A DNA stretch of 64,000 bases. Origin: Aquatica leii. Its lineage: Eukaryota > Arthropoda > Insecta > Coleoptera > Lampyridae. The notes beneath the pieces are model-generated. The model saw nothing but the letters and a program-made list of their open reading frames with translations, had not been told where the DNA came from and did no database searches. The translations under genes and the position numbers were made by a program. The stretch lies in the NCBI GenBank assembly GCA_035610365.1, contig CM069434.1, positions 125,358,895-125,422,894 on the forward strand. The letters are read 5' to 3'. This document shows, one piece after another, positions 46,901 through 61,900 of the stretch. Position 1 is the first letter of the stretch. Each line of letters opens with the position of its first letter.

Positions 46901-49900
46901 TCAAGTTGGAGACCTTTATTTTGTAAAATTTTATTAATAAAATGTCTATTTTAATTATTTTAACTAATTTCTGTTAATATATTTTAACCGTATCTTATTG
47001 TATTTAATATGAATTATGTTTGTAATTAACTGTAAACACTTGTATTATTATTGTTTACAGATTCGTCGCCGGAGGGGATGGACGCGTCCGTCGTACTAGT
47101 TAGTGGTAAGATTTCACCAATGTTTTGTGTTTGTTTTTTCTGAAGTAGGAATTAGTTAAAGTTTCGGTGGCCCATATGCTTGCACTATATGCTTGGCTGT
47201 ATGGTGAGCACAGTAATTAATTTAGAATTCATTTCTTTATATGTAGTACCTTTGGAAAAATATGTGACAAAAAAATTTCTGTAAAAAAATCTTTTTATGC
47301 TTATGAGTTTTTAGAACGTCAATTCAAGTTGGAGACCTTTATTTTGTAAAATTTTATTAATAAAATGTCTATTTTAATTATTTTAACTAACTTCTGTTAA
47401 TATATTTTAACCGTATCTTATTGTATTTAATATGAATTATGTTTGTAATTAACTGTAAACACTTGTATTATTATTGTTTACAGATTCTTCGCCGGAGGGG
47501 ATGGACGCGTCCGTCGTACTAGATAGTGGTAAGATTTCACCAATGTTTTGTGTTTGTTTTTTCTTAAGTAGGAATTAGTTAAAGTTTCGGTGGCCCATAT
47601 GCTTGCACTATATGCTTGGCTGTATGGTGAGCACAGTAATTAATTTAGAATTCATTTCTTTATATGTAGTACCTTTGGAAAAATATGTGACAAAAAAATT
47701 TCTGTAAAAAAATCTTTTTATGCTTATGAGTTTTTAGAACGTCAATTCAACTTGGAGACCTTTATTTTGTAAAATTTTATTAATAAAATGTCTATTTTAA
47801 TTATTTTAACTAATTTCTGTTAATATATTTTAACCGTATCTTATTGTATTTAATATGAATTATGTTTGTAATTAACTGTAAACACTTGTATTATTATTGT
47901 TTACAGATTCTTCGCCGGAGGGGATGGACGCGTCCGTCGTACTAGTTAGTGGTAAGATTTCACCAATGTTTTGTGTTTGTTTTTTCTGAAGTAGGAATTA
48001 GTTAAAGTTTCGGTGGCCCATATGCTTGCACTATATGCTTGGCTGTATGGTGAGCACAGTAATTAATTTAGAATTCATTTCTTTATATGTAGTACCTTTG
48101 GAAAAATATGTGACAAAAAATTTCTGTAAAAATCTTTTTATGCTTATGAGTTTTTAGAACGTCAATTCAAGTTGGAGACCTTTATTTTGTAAAATTTTAT
48201 TAATAAAATGTCTATTTTAATTATTTTAACTAATTTCTGTTAATATATTTTAACCGTATCTTATTGTATTTAAGATGAATTATGTTTGTAATTAACTGTA
48301 AACACTTGTATTATTATTGTTTACAGATTCGTCGCCGGAGGGGATGGACGCGTCCGTCGTACTAGATAGTGGTAAGATTTCACCAATGTTTTGTGTTTGT
48401 TTTTTCTTAAGTAGGAATTAGTTAAAGTTTCGGTGGCCCATATGCTTGCACTATATGCTTGGCTGTATGGTGAGCACAGTAATTAATTTAGAATTCATTT
48501 CTTTATATGTAGTACCTTTGGAAAAATATGTGACAAAAAATTTCTGTAAAAATCTTTTTATGCTTATGAGTTTTTAGAACGTCAATTCAAGTTGGAGACC
48601 TTTATTTTGTAAAATTTTATTAATAAAATGTCTATTTTAATTATTTTAACTAATTTCTGTTAATATATTTTAACCGTATCTTATTGTATTTAAGATGAAT
48701 TATGTTTGTAATTAACTGTAAACACTTGTATTATTATTGTTTACAGATTCGTCGCCGGAGGGGATGGACGCGTCCGTCGTACTAGATAGTGGTAAGATTT
48801 CACCAATGTTTTGTGTTTGTTTTTCTTAAGTAGGAATTAGTTAAAGTTTCGGTGGCCCATATGCTTGCACTATATGCTTGGCTGTATGGTGAGCACAGTA
48901 ATTAATTTAGAATTCATTTCTTTATATGTAGTACCTTTGGAAAAATATGTGACAAAAAAATTTCTGTAAAAAAATCTTTTTATGCTTATGAGTTTTTAGA
49001 ACGTCAATTCAAGTTGGAGACCTTTATTTTGTAAAATTTTATTAATAAAATGTCTATTTTAATTATTTTAACTAATTTCTGTTAATATATTTTAACCGTA
49101 TCTTATTGTATTTAAGATGAATTATGTTTGTAATTAACTGTAAACACTTGTATTATTATTGTTTACAGATTCGTCGCCGGAGGGATGGACGCGTCCGTCG
49201 TACTAGATAGTGGTAAGATTTCACCAATGTTTTGTGTTTGTTTTTTCTTAAGTAGGAATTAGTTAAAGTTTCGGTGGCCCATATGCTTGCACTATATGCT
49301 TGGCTGTATGGTGAGCACAGTAATTAATTTAGAATTCATTTCTTTATATGTAGTACTTTTGGAAAAATATGTGACAAAAAATTTCTGTAAAAATCTTTTT
49401 ATGCTTATGAGTTTTTAGAACGTCAATTCAAGTTGGAGACCTTTATTTTGTAAAATTTTATTAATAAAATGTCTATTTTAATTATTTTAACTAATTTCTG
49501 TTAATATATTTTAACCGTATCTTATTGTATTTAAGATGAATTATGTTTGTAATTAACTGTAAACACTTGTATTATTATTGTTTACAGATTCGTCGCCGGA
49601 GGGGATGGACGCGTCCGTCGTACTAGATAGTGGTAAGATTTCACCAATGTTTTGTGTTTGTTTTTTCTTAAGTAGGAATTAGTTAAAGTTTCGGTGGCCC
49701 ATATGCTTGCACTATATGCTTGGCTGTATGGTGAGCACAGTAATTAATTTAGAATTCATTTCTTTATATGTAGTACCTTTGGAAAAATATGTGACAAAAA
49801 AATTTCTGTAAAAAAATCTTTTTATGCTTATGAGTTTTTAGAACGTCAATTCAAGTTGGAGACCTTTATTTTGTAAAATTTTATTAATAAAATGTCTATT

Positions 49901-52900
49901 TTAATTATTTTAACTAATTTCTGTTAATATATTTTAACCGTATCTTATTGTATTTAAGATGAATTATGTTTGTAATTAACTGTAAACACTTGTATTATTA
50001 TTGTTTACAGATTCGTCGCCGGAGGGGATGGACGCGTCCGTCGTACTAGATAGTGGTAAGATTTCACCAATGTTTTGTGTTTGTTTTTTCTTAAGTAGGA
50101 ATTAGTTAAAGTTTCGGTGGCCCATATGCTTGCACTATATGCTTGGCTGTATGGTGAGCACAGTAATTAATTTAGAATTCATTTCTTTATATGTAGTACC
50201 TTTGGAAAAATATGTGACAAAAAATTTCTGTAAAAAAATCTTTTTATGCTTATGAGTTTTTAGAACGTCAATTCAAGTTGGAGACCTTTATTTTGTAAAA
50301 TTTTATTAATAAAATGTCTATTTTAATTATTTTAACTAATTTCTGTTAATATATTTTAACCGTATCTTATTGTATTTAAGATGAATTATGTTTGTAATTA
50401 ACTGTAAACACTTGTATTATTATTGTTTACAGATTCGTCGCCGGAGGGGATGGACGCGTCCGTCGTACTAGTTAGTGGTAAGATTTCACCAATGTTTTGT
50501 GTTTGTTTTTTCTTAAGTAGGAATTAGTTAAAGTTTCGGTGGCCCATATGCTTGCACTATATGCTTGGCTGTATGGTGAGCACAGTAATTAATTTAGAAT
50601 TCATTTCTTTATATGTAGTACCTTTGGAAAAATATGTGACAAAAAAATTTCTGTAAAAATCTTTTATGCTTATGAGTTTTTAGAACGTCAATTCAAGTTG
50701 GAGACCTTTATTTTGTAAAATTTTATTAATAAAATGTCTATTTTAATTATTTTAACTAATTTCTGTTAATATATTTTAACCGTATCTTATTGTATTTAAT
50801 ATGAATTATGTTTGTAATTAACTGTAAACACTTGTATTATTATTGTTTACAGATTCGTCGCCGGAGGGGATGGACGCGTCCGTCGTACTAGTTAGTGGTA
50901 AGATTTCACCAATGTTTTGTGTTTGTTTTTTCTTAAGTAGGAATTAGTTAAAGTTTCGGTGGCCCATATGCTTGCACTATATGCTTGGCTGTATGGTGAG
51001 CACAGTAATTAATTTAGAATTCATTTCTTTATATGTAGTACCTTTGGAAAAATATGTGACAAAAAATTTCTGTAAAAATCTTTTATGCTTATGAGTTTTT
51101 AGAACGTCAATTCAAGTTGGAGACCTTTATTTTGTAAAATTTTATTAATAAAATGTCTATTTTAATTATTTTAACTAATTTCTGTTAATATATTTTAACC
51201 GTATCTTATTGTATTTAATATGAATTATGTTTGTAATTAACTGTAAACACTTGTATTATTATTGTTTACAGATTCGTCGCCGGAGGATGGACGCGTCCGT
51301 CGTACTAGTTAGTGGTAAGATTTCACCAATGTTTTGTGTTTGTTTTTCTTAAGTAGGAATTAGTTAAAGTTTCGGTGGCCCATATGCTTGCACTATATGC
51401 TTGGCTGTATGGTGAGCACAGTAATTAATTTAGAATTCATTTCTTTATATGTAGTACCTTTGGAAAAATATGTGACAAAAAATTTCTGTAAAAATCTTTT
51501 TATGCTTATGAGTTTTTAGAACGTCAATTCAAGTTGGAGACCTTTATTTTGTAAAATTTTATTAATAAAATGTCTATTTTAATTATTTTAACTAATTTCT
51601 GTTAATATATTTTAACCGTATCTTATTGTATTTAATATGAATTATGTTTGTAATTAACTGTAAACACTTGTATTATTATTGTTTACAGATTCGTCGCCGG
51701 AGGGGATGGACGCGTCCGTCCTACTAGTTAGTGGTAAGATTTCACCAATGTTTTGTGTTTGTTTTTTCTTAAGTAGGAATTAGTTAAAGTTTCGGTGGCC
51801 CATATGCTTGCACTATATGCTTGGCTGTATGGTGAGCACAGTAATTAATTTAGAATTCATTTCTTTATATGTAGTACCTTTGGAAAAATATGTGACAAAA
51901 AAATTTCTGTAAAAAAATCTTTTTATGCTTATGAGTTTTTAGAACGTCAATTCAAGTTGGAGACCTTTATTTTGTAAAATTTTATTAATAAAATGTCTAT
52001 TTTAATTATTTTAACTAATTTCTGTTAATATATTTTAACCGTATCTTATTGTATTTAAGATGAATTATGTTTGTAATTAACTGTAAACACTTGTATTATT
52101 ATTGTTTACAGATTCGTCGCCGGAGGGGATGGACGCGTCCGTCCTACTAGTTAGTGGTAAGATTTCACCAATGTTTTGTGTTTGTTTTTTCTTAAGTAGG
52201 AATTAGTTAAAGTTTCGGTGGCCCATATGCTTGCACTATATGCTTGGCTGTATGGTGAGCACAGTAATTAATTTAGAATTCATTTCTTTATATGTAGTAC
52301 CTTTGGAAAAATATGTGACAAAAAAATTTCTGTAAAAAAATCTTTTTATGCTTATGAGTTTTTAGAACGTCAATTCAAGTTGGAGACCTTTATTTTGTAA
52401 AATTTTATTAATAAAATGTCTATTTTAATTATTTTAACTAATTTCTGTTAATATATTTTAACCGTATCTTATTGTATTTAATATGAATTATGTTTGTAAT
52501 TAACTGTAAACACTTGTATTATTATTGTTTACAGATTCGTCGCCGGAGGGGATGGACGCGTCCGTCGTACTAGTTAGTGGTAAGATTTCACCAATGTTTT
52601 GTGTTTGTTTTTTCTTAAGTAGGAATTAGTTAAAGTTTCGGTGGCCCATATGCTTGCACTATATGCTTGGCTGTATGGTGAGCACAGTAATTAATTTAGA
52701 ATTCATTTCTTTATATGTAGTACCTTTGGAAAAATATGTGACAAAAATATTTCTGTAAAAATCTTTTTATGCTTATGAGTTTTTAGAACGTCAATTCAAG
52801 TTGGAGACCTTTATTTTGTAAAATTTTATTAATAAAATGTCTATTTTAATTATTTTAACTAATTTCTGTTAATATATTTTAACCGTATCTTATTGTATTT

Positions 52901-55900
52901 AATATGAATTATGTTTGTAATTAACTGTAAACACTTGTATTATTATTGTTTACAGATTCGTCGCCGGAGGGGATGGACGCGTCCGTCCTACTAGTTAGTG
53001 GTAAGATTTCACCAATGTTTTGTGTTTGTTTTTTCTTAAGTAGGAATTAGTTAAAGTTTCGGTGGCCCATATGCTTGCACTATATGCTTGGCTGTATGGT
53101 GAGCACAGTAATTAATTTAGAATTCATTTCTTTATATGTAGTACCTTTGGAAAAATATGTGACAAAAAAATTTCTGTAAAAATCTTTTTATGCTTATGAG
53201 TTTTTAGAACGTCAATTCAAGTTGGAGACCTTTATTTTGTAAAATTTTATTAATAAAATGTCTATTTTAATTATTTTAACTAATTTCTGTTAATATATTT
53301 TAACCGTATCTTATTGTATTTAATATGAATTATGTTTGTAATTAACTGTAAACACTTGTATTATTATTGTTTACAGATTCGTCGCCGGAGGATGGACGCG
53401 TCCGTCGTACTAGTTAGTGGTAAGATTTCACCAATGTTTTGTGTTTGTTTTTTTCTAAGTAGGAATTAGTTAAAGTTTCGGTGGCCCATATGCTTGCACT
53501 ATATGCTTGGCTGTATGGTGAGCACAGTAATTAATTTAGAATTCATTTCTTTATATGTAGTACCTTTGGAAAAATATGTGACAAAAAATTTCTGTAAAAA
53601 TCTTTTATGCTTATGAGTTTTTAGAACGTCAATTCAAGTTGGAGACCTTTATTTTGTAAAATTTTATTAATAAAATGTCTATTTTAATTATTTTAACTAA
53701 TTTCTGTTAATATATTTTAACCGTATCTTATTGTATTTAATATGAATTATGTTTGTAATTAATTGTAAACACTTGTATTATTATTGTTTACAGATTCGTC
53801 GCCGGAGGGGATGGACGCGTCCGTCCTACTAGTTAGTGGTAAGATTTCACCAATGTTTTGTGTTTGTTTTTCTTAAGTAGGAATTAGTTAAAGTTTCGGT
53901 GGCCCATATGCTTGCACTATATGCTTGGCTGTATGGTGAGCACAGTAATTAATTTAGAATTCATTTCTTTATATGTAGTACCTTTGGAAAAATATGTGAC
54001 AAAAAATTTCTGTAAAAATCTTTTTATGCTTATGAGTTTTTAGAACGTCAATTCAAGTTGGAGACCTTTATTTTGTAAAATTTTATTAATAAAATGTCTA
54101 TTTTAATTATTTTAACTAATTTCTGTTAATATATTTTAACCGTATCTTATTGTATTTAATATGAATTATGTTTGTAATTAACTGTAAACACTTGTATTAT
54201 TATTGTTTACAGATTCGTCGCCGGAGGGGATGGACGCGTCCGTCCTACTAGTTAGTGGTAAGATTTCACCAATGTTTTGTGTTTGTTTTTTCTTAAGTAG
54301 GAATTAGTTAAAGTTTCGGTGGCCCATATGCTTGCACTATATGCTTGGCTGTATGGTGAGCACAGTGATTAATTTAGAATTCATTTCTTTATATGTAGTA
54401 CCTTTGGAAAAATATGTGACAAAAAAATTTCTGTAAAAAAATCTTTTATGCTTATGAGTTTTTAGAACGTCAATTCAAGTTGGAGACCTTTATTTTGTAA
54501 AATTTTATTAATAAAATGTCTATTTTAATTATTTTAACTAATTTCTGTTAATATATTTTAACCGTATCTTATTGTATTTAATATGAATTATGTTTGTAAT
54601 TAATTGTAAACACTTGTATTATTATTGTTTACAGATTCGTCGCCGGAGGGATGGACGCGTCCGTCCTACTAGTTAGTGGTAAGATTTCACCAATGTTTTG
54701 TGTTTGTTTTTTCTTAAGTAGGAATTAGTTAAAGTTTCGGTGGCCCATATGCTTGCACTATATGCTTGGCTGTATGGTGAGCACAGTAATTAATTTAGAA
54801 TTCATTTCTTTATATGTAGTACCTTTGGAAAAATATGTGACAAAAAATTTCTGTAAAAAATCTTTTTATGCTTATGAGTTTTTAGAACGTCAATTCAAGT
54901 TGGAGACCTTTATTTTGTAAAATTTTATTAATAAAATGTCTATTTTAATTATTTTAACTAATTTCTGTTAATATATTTTAACCGTATCTTATTGTATTTA
55001 ATATGAATTATGTTTGTAATTAATTGTAAACACTTGTATTATTATTGTTTACAGATTCGTCGCCGGAGGGGATGGACGCGTCCGTCCTACTAGTTAGTGG
55101 TAAGATTTCACCAATGTTTTGTGTTTGTTTTTTCTTAAGTAGGAATTAGTTAAAGTTTCGGTGGCCCATATGCTTGCACTATATGCTTGGCTGTATGGTG
55201 AGCACAGTGATTAATTTAGAATTCATTTCTTTATATGTAGTACCTTTGGAAAAATATGTGACAAAAAAATTTCTGTAAAAAAATCTTTTTATGCTTATGA
55301 GTTTTTAGAACGTCAATTCAAGTTGGAGACCTTTATTTTGTAAAATTTTATTAATAAAATGTCTATTTTAATTATTTTAACTAATTTCTGTTAATATATT
55401 TTAACCGTATCTTATTGTATTTAATATGAATTATGTTTGTAATTAATTGTAAACACTTGTATTATTATTGTTTACAGATTCGTCGCCGGAGGGGATGGAC
55501 GCGTCCGTCCTACTAGTTAGTGGTAAGATTTCACCAATGTTTTGTGTTTGTTTTTTCTTAAGTAGGAATTAGTTAAAGTTTCGGTGGCCCATATGCTTGC
55601 ACTATATGCTTGGCTGTATGGTGAGCACAGTGATTAATTTAGAATTCATTTCTTTATATGTAGTACCTTTGGAAAAATATGTGACAAAAAAATTTCTGTA
55701 AAAAAATCTTTTTATGCTTATGAGTTTTTAGAACGTCAATTCAAGTTGGAGACCTTTATTTTGTAAAATTTTATTAATAAAATGTCTATTTTAATTATTT
55801 TAACTAATTTCTGTTAATATATTTTAACCGTATCTTATTGTATTTAATATGAATTATGTTTGTAATTAATTGTAAACACTTGTATTATTATTGTTTACAG

Positions 55901-58900
55901 ATTCGTCGCCGGAGGGGATGGACGCGTCCGTCCTACTAGTTAGTGGTAAGATTTCACCAATGTTTTGTGTTTGTTTTTTCTTAAGTAGGAATTAGTTAAA
56001 GTTTCGGTGGCCCATATGCTTGCACTATATGCTTGGCTGTATGGTGAGCACAGTAATTAATTTAGAATTCATTTCTTTATATGTAGTACATTTGGAAAAA
56101 TATGTGACAAAAAATTTCTGTAAAAAATCTTTTATGCTTATGAGTTTTTAGAACGTCAATTCAAGTTGGAGACCTTTATTTTGTAAAATTTTATTAATAA
56201 AATGTCTATTTTAATTATTTTAACTAATTTCTGTTAATATATTTTAACCGTATCTTATTGTATTTAATATGAATTATGTTTGTAATTAACTGTAAACACT
56301 TGTATTATTATTGTTTACAGATTCGTCGCCGGAGGGCATGGACGCGTCCGTCCTACTAGTTAGTGGTAAGATTTCACCAATGTTTTGTGTTTGTTTTTTC
56401 TTAAGTAGGAATTAGTTAAAGTTTCGGTGGCCCATATGCTTGCACTATATGCTTGGCTGTATGGTGAGCACAGTAATTAATTTAGAATTCATTTCTTTAT
56501 ATGTAGTACCTTTGGAAAAATATGTGACAAAAAAATTTCTGTAAAAATCTTTTATGCTTATGAGTTTTTAGAACGTCAATTCAAGTTGGAGACCTTTATT
56601 TTGTAAAATTTTATTAATAAAATGTCTATTTTAATTATTTTAACTAATTTCTGTTAATATATTTTAACCGTATCTTATTGTATTTAATATGAATTATGTT
56701 TGTAATTAACTGTAAACACTTGTATTATTATTGTTTACAGATTCGTCGCCGGAGGGGATGGACGCGTCCGTCGTACTAGTTAGTGGTAAGATTTCACCAA
56801 TGTTTTGTGTTTGTTTTTTCTTAAGTAGGAATTAGTTAAAGTTTCGGTGGCCCATATGCTTGCACTATATGCTTGGCTGTATGGTGAGCACAGTAATTAA
56901 TTTAGAATTCATTTCTTTATATGTAGTACCTTTGGAAAAATATGTGACAAAAAAATTTCTGTAAAAAAATCTTTTTATGCTTATGAGTTTTTAGAACGTC
57001 AATTCAAGTTGGAGACCTTTATTTTGTAAAATTTTATTAATAAAATGTCTATTTTAATTATTTTAACTAATTTCTGTTAATATATTTTAACCGTATCTTA
57101 TTGTATTTAAGATGAATTATGTTTGTAATTAACTGTAAACACTTGTATTATTATTGTTTACAGATTCGTCGCCGGAGGGGATGGACGCGTCCGTCGTACT
57201 AGATAGTGGTAAGATTTCACCAATGTTTTGTGTTTGTTTTTTCTTAAGTAGGAATTAGTTAAAGTTTCGGTGGCCCATATGCTTGCACTATATGCTTGGC
57301 TGTATGGTGAGCACAGTAATTAATTTAGAATTCATTTCTTTATATGTAGTACCTTTGGAAAAATATGTGACAAAAAATTTCTGTAAAAATCTTTTTATGC
57401 TTATGAGTTTTTAGAACGTCAATTCAAGTTGGAGACCTTTATTTTGTAAAATTTTATTAATAAAATGTCTATTTTAATTATTTTAACTAATTTCTGTTAA
57501 TATATTTTAACCGTATCTTATTGTATTTAAGATGAATTATGTTTGTAATTAACTGTAAACACTTGTATTATTATTGTTTACAGATTCGTCGCCGGAGGGG
57601 ATGGACGCGTCCGTCGTACTAGATAGTGGTAAGATTTCACCAATGTTTTGTGTTAGTTTTTTCTTAAGTAGGAATTAGTTAAAGTTTCGGTGGCCCATAT
57701 GCTTGCACTATATGCTTGGCTGTATGGTGAGCACAGTAATTAATTTAGAATTCATTTCTTTATATGTAGTACCTTTGGAAAAATATGTGACAAAAAAATT
57801 TCTGTAAAAAAATCTTTTTATGCTTATGAGTTTTTAGAACGTCAATTCAAGTTGGAGACCTTTATTTTGTAAAATTTTATTAATAAAATGTCTATTTTAA
57901 TTATTTTAACTAATTTCTGTTAATATATTTTAACCGTATCTTATTGTATTTAACATGAATTATGTTTGTAATTAATTGTAAACACTTGTATTATTATTGT
58001 TTACAGATTCGTCGCCGGAGGGATGGACGCGTCCGTCCTAGTAGTTAGTGGTAAGATTTCACCAATGTTTTGTGTTTGTTTTTTCTTAAGTAGGAATTAG
58101 TTAAAGTTTCGGTGGCCCATATGCTTGCACTATATGCTTGGCTGTATGGTGAGCACAGTAATTAATTTAGAATTCATTTCTTTATATGTAGTACCTTTGG
58201 AAAAATATGTGACAAAAAATTTCTGTAAAAAATCTTTTATGCTTATGAGTTTTTAGAACGTCAATTCAAGTTGGAGACCTTTATTTTGTAAAATTTTATT
58301 AATAAAATGTCTATTTTAATTATTTTAACTAATTTCTGTTAATATATTTTAACCGTATCTTATTGTATTTAACATGAATTATGTTTGTAATTAATTGTAA
58401 ACACTTGTATTATTATTGTTTACAGATTCGTCGCCGGAGGGGATGGACGCGTCCGTCCTACTAGTTAGTGGTAAGATTTCACCAATGTTTTGTGTTTGTT
58501 TTTTCTTAAGTAGGAATTAGTTAAAGTTTCGGTGGCCCATATGCTTGCACTATATGCTTGGCTGTATGGTGAGCACAGTAATTAATTTAGAATTCATTTC
58601 TTTATATGTAGTACCTTTGGAAAAATATGTGACAAAAAAATTTCTGTAAAAAAATCTTTTTATGCTTATGAGTTTTTAGAACGTCAATTCAAGTTGGAGA
58701 CCTTTATTTTGTAAAATTTTATTAATAAAATGTCTATTTTAATTATTTTAACTAATTTCTGTTAATATATTTTAACCGTATCTTATTGTATTTAACATGA
58801 ATTATGTTTGTAATTAATTGTAAACACTTGTATTATTATTGTTTACAGATTCGTCGCCGGAGGATGGACGCGTCCGTCCTACTAGTTAGTGGTAAGATTT

Positions 58901-61900
58901 CACCAATGTTTTGTGTTTGTTTTTTCTTAAGTAGGAATTAGTTAAAGTTTCGGTGGCCCATATGCTTGCACTATATGCTTGGCTGTATGGTGAGCACAGT
59001 AATTAATTTAGAATTCATTTCTTTATATGTAGTACCTTTGGAAAAATATGTGACAAAAAAATTTCTGTAAAAAATCTTTTATGCTTATGAGTTTTTAGAA
59101 CGTCAATTCAAGTTGGAGACCTTTATTTTGTAAAATTTTATTAATAAAATGTCTATTTTAATTATTTTAACTAATTTCTGTTAATATATTTTAACCGTAT
59201 CTTATTGTATTTAACATGAATTATGTTTGTAATTAATTGTAAACACTTGTATTATTATTGTTTACAGATTCGTCGCCGGAGGGATGGACGCGTCCGTCCT
59301 ACTAGTTAGTGGTAAGATTTCACCAATGTTTTGTGTTTGTTTTTCTTAAGTAGGAATTAGTTAAAGTTTCGGTGGCCCATATGCTTGCACTATATGCTTG
59401 GCTGTATGGTGAGCACAGTAATTAATTTAGAATTCATTTCTTTATATGTAGTACCTTTGGAAAAATATGTGACAAAAAATTTCTGTAAAAATCTTTTTAT
59501 GCTTATGAGTTTTTAGAACGTCAATTCAAGTTGGAGACCTTTATTTTGTAAAATTTTATTAATAAAATGTCTATTTTAATTATTTTAACTAATTTCTGTT
59601 AATATATTTTAACCGTATCTTATTGTATTTAATATGAATTATGTTTGTAATTAATTGTAAACACTTGTATTATTATTGTTTACAGATTCGTCGCCGGAGG
59701 GGATGGACGCGTCCGTCCTACTAGTTAGTGGTAAGATTTCACCAATGTTTTGTGTTTGTTTTTTCTTAAGTAGGAATTAGTTAAAGTTTCGGTGGCCCAT
59801 ATGCTTGCACTATATGCTTGGCTGTATGGTGAGCACAGTAATTAATTTAGAATTCATTTCTTTATATGTAGTACCTTTGGAAAAATATGTGACAAAAAAA
59901 TTTCTGTAAAAAAATCTTTTTATGCTTATGAGTTTTTAGAACGTCAATTCAAGTTGGAGACCTTTATTTTGTAAAATTTTATTAATAAAATGTCTATTTT
60001 AATTATTTTAACTAATTTCTGTTAATATATTTTAACCGTATCTTATTGTATTTAATATGAATTATGTTTGTAATTAACTGTAAACACTTGTATTATTATT
60101 GTTTACAGATTCGTCGCCGGAGGGCATGGACGCGTCCGTCCTACTAGTTAGTGGTAAGATTTCACCAATGTTTTGTGTTTGTTTTTTCTTAAGTAGGAAT
60201 TAGTTAAAGTTTCGGTGGCCCATATGCTTGCACTATATGCTTGGCTGTATGGTGAGCACAGTAATTAATTTAGAATTCATTTCTTTATATGTAGTACCTT
60301 TGGAAAAATATGTGACAAAAAATTTCTGTAAAAATCTTTTTATGCTTATGAGTTTTTAGAACGTCAATTCAAGTTGGAGACCTTTATTTTGTAAAATTTT
60401 ATTAATAAAATGTCTATTTTAATTATTTTAACTAATTTCTGTTAATATATTTTAACCGTATCTTATTGTATTTAATATGAATTATGTTAGTAATTAATTG
60501 TAAACACTTGTATTATTATTGTTTACAGATTCGTCGCCGGAGGGGATGGACGCGTCCGTCCTACTAGTTAGTGGTAAGATTTCACCAATGTTTTGTGTTT
60601 GTTTTTCTTAAGTAGGAATTAGTTAAAGTTTCGGTGGCCCATATGCTTGCACTATATGCTTGGCTGTATGGTGAGCACAGTAATTAATTTAGAATTCATT
60701 TCTTTATATGTAGTACCTTTGGAAAAATATGTGACAAAAAAATTTCTGTAAAAAAATCTTTTTATGCTTATGAGTTTTTAGAACGTCAATTCAAGTTGGA
60801 GACCTTTATTTTGTAAAATTTTATTAATAAAATGTCTATTTTAATTATTTTAACTAATTTCTGTTAATATATTTTAACCGTATCTTATTGTATTTAACAT
60901 GAATTATGTTTGTAATTAATTGTAAACACTTGTATTATTATTGTTTACAGATTCGTCGCCGGAGGGGATGGACGCGTCCGTCCTACTAGTTAGTGGTAAG
61001 ATTTCACCAATGTTTTGTGTTTGTTTTTCTTAAGTAGGAATTAGTTAAAGTTTCGGTGGCCCATATGCTTGCACTATATGCTTGGCTGTATGGTGAGCAC
61101 AGTAATTAATTTAGAATTCATTTCTTTATATGTAGTACCTTTGGAAAAATATGTGACAAAAAAATTTCTGTAAAAAATCTTTTATGCTTATGAGTTTTTA
61201 GAACGTCAATTCAAGTTGGAGACCTTTATTTTGTAAAATTTTATTAATAAAATGTCTATTTTAATTATTTTAACTAATTTCTGTTAATATATTTTAACCG
61301 TATCTTATTGTATTTAACATGAATTATGTTTGTAATTAATTGTAAACACTTGTATTATTATTGTTTACAGACTCCTCGCGGGAGGGGCATGGACGCGTCC
61401 GTCCTACTAGTTAGTGGTAAGATTTCACCAATGTTTTGTGTTTGTTTTTTCTTAAGTAGGAATTAGTTAAAGTTTCGGTGGCCCATATGCTTGCACTATA
61501 TGCTTGGCTGTATGGTGAGCACAGTAATTAATTTAGAATTCATTTCTTTATATGTAGTACCTTTGGAAAAATATGTGACAAAAATTTCTGTAAAAAATCT
61601 TTTATGCTTATGAGTTTTTAGAACGTCAATTCAAGTTGGAGACCTTTATTTTGTAAAATTTTATTAATAAAATGTCTATTTTAATTATTTTAACTAATTT
61701 CTGTTAATATATTTTAACCGTATCTTATTGTATTTAATATGAATTATGTTTGTAATTAATTGTAAACACTTGTATTATTATTGTTTACAGATTCGTCGCC
61801 GGAGGGCATAGACGCGTCCGTCCTACTAGTTAGTGGTAAGATTTCACCAATGTTTTGTGTTTGTTTTTTCTTAAGTAGGAATTAGTTAAAGTTTCGGTGG

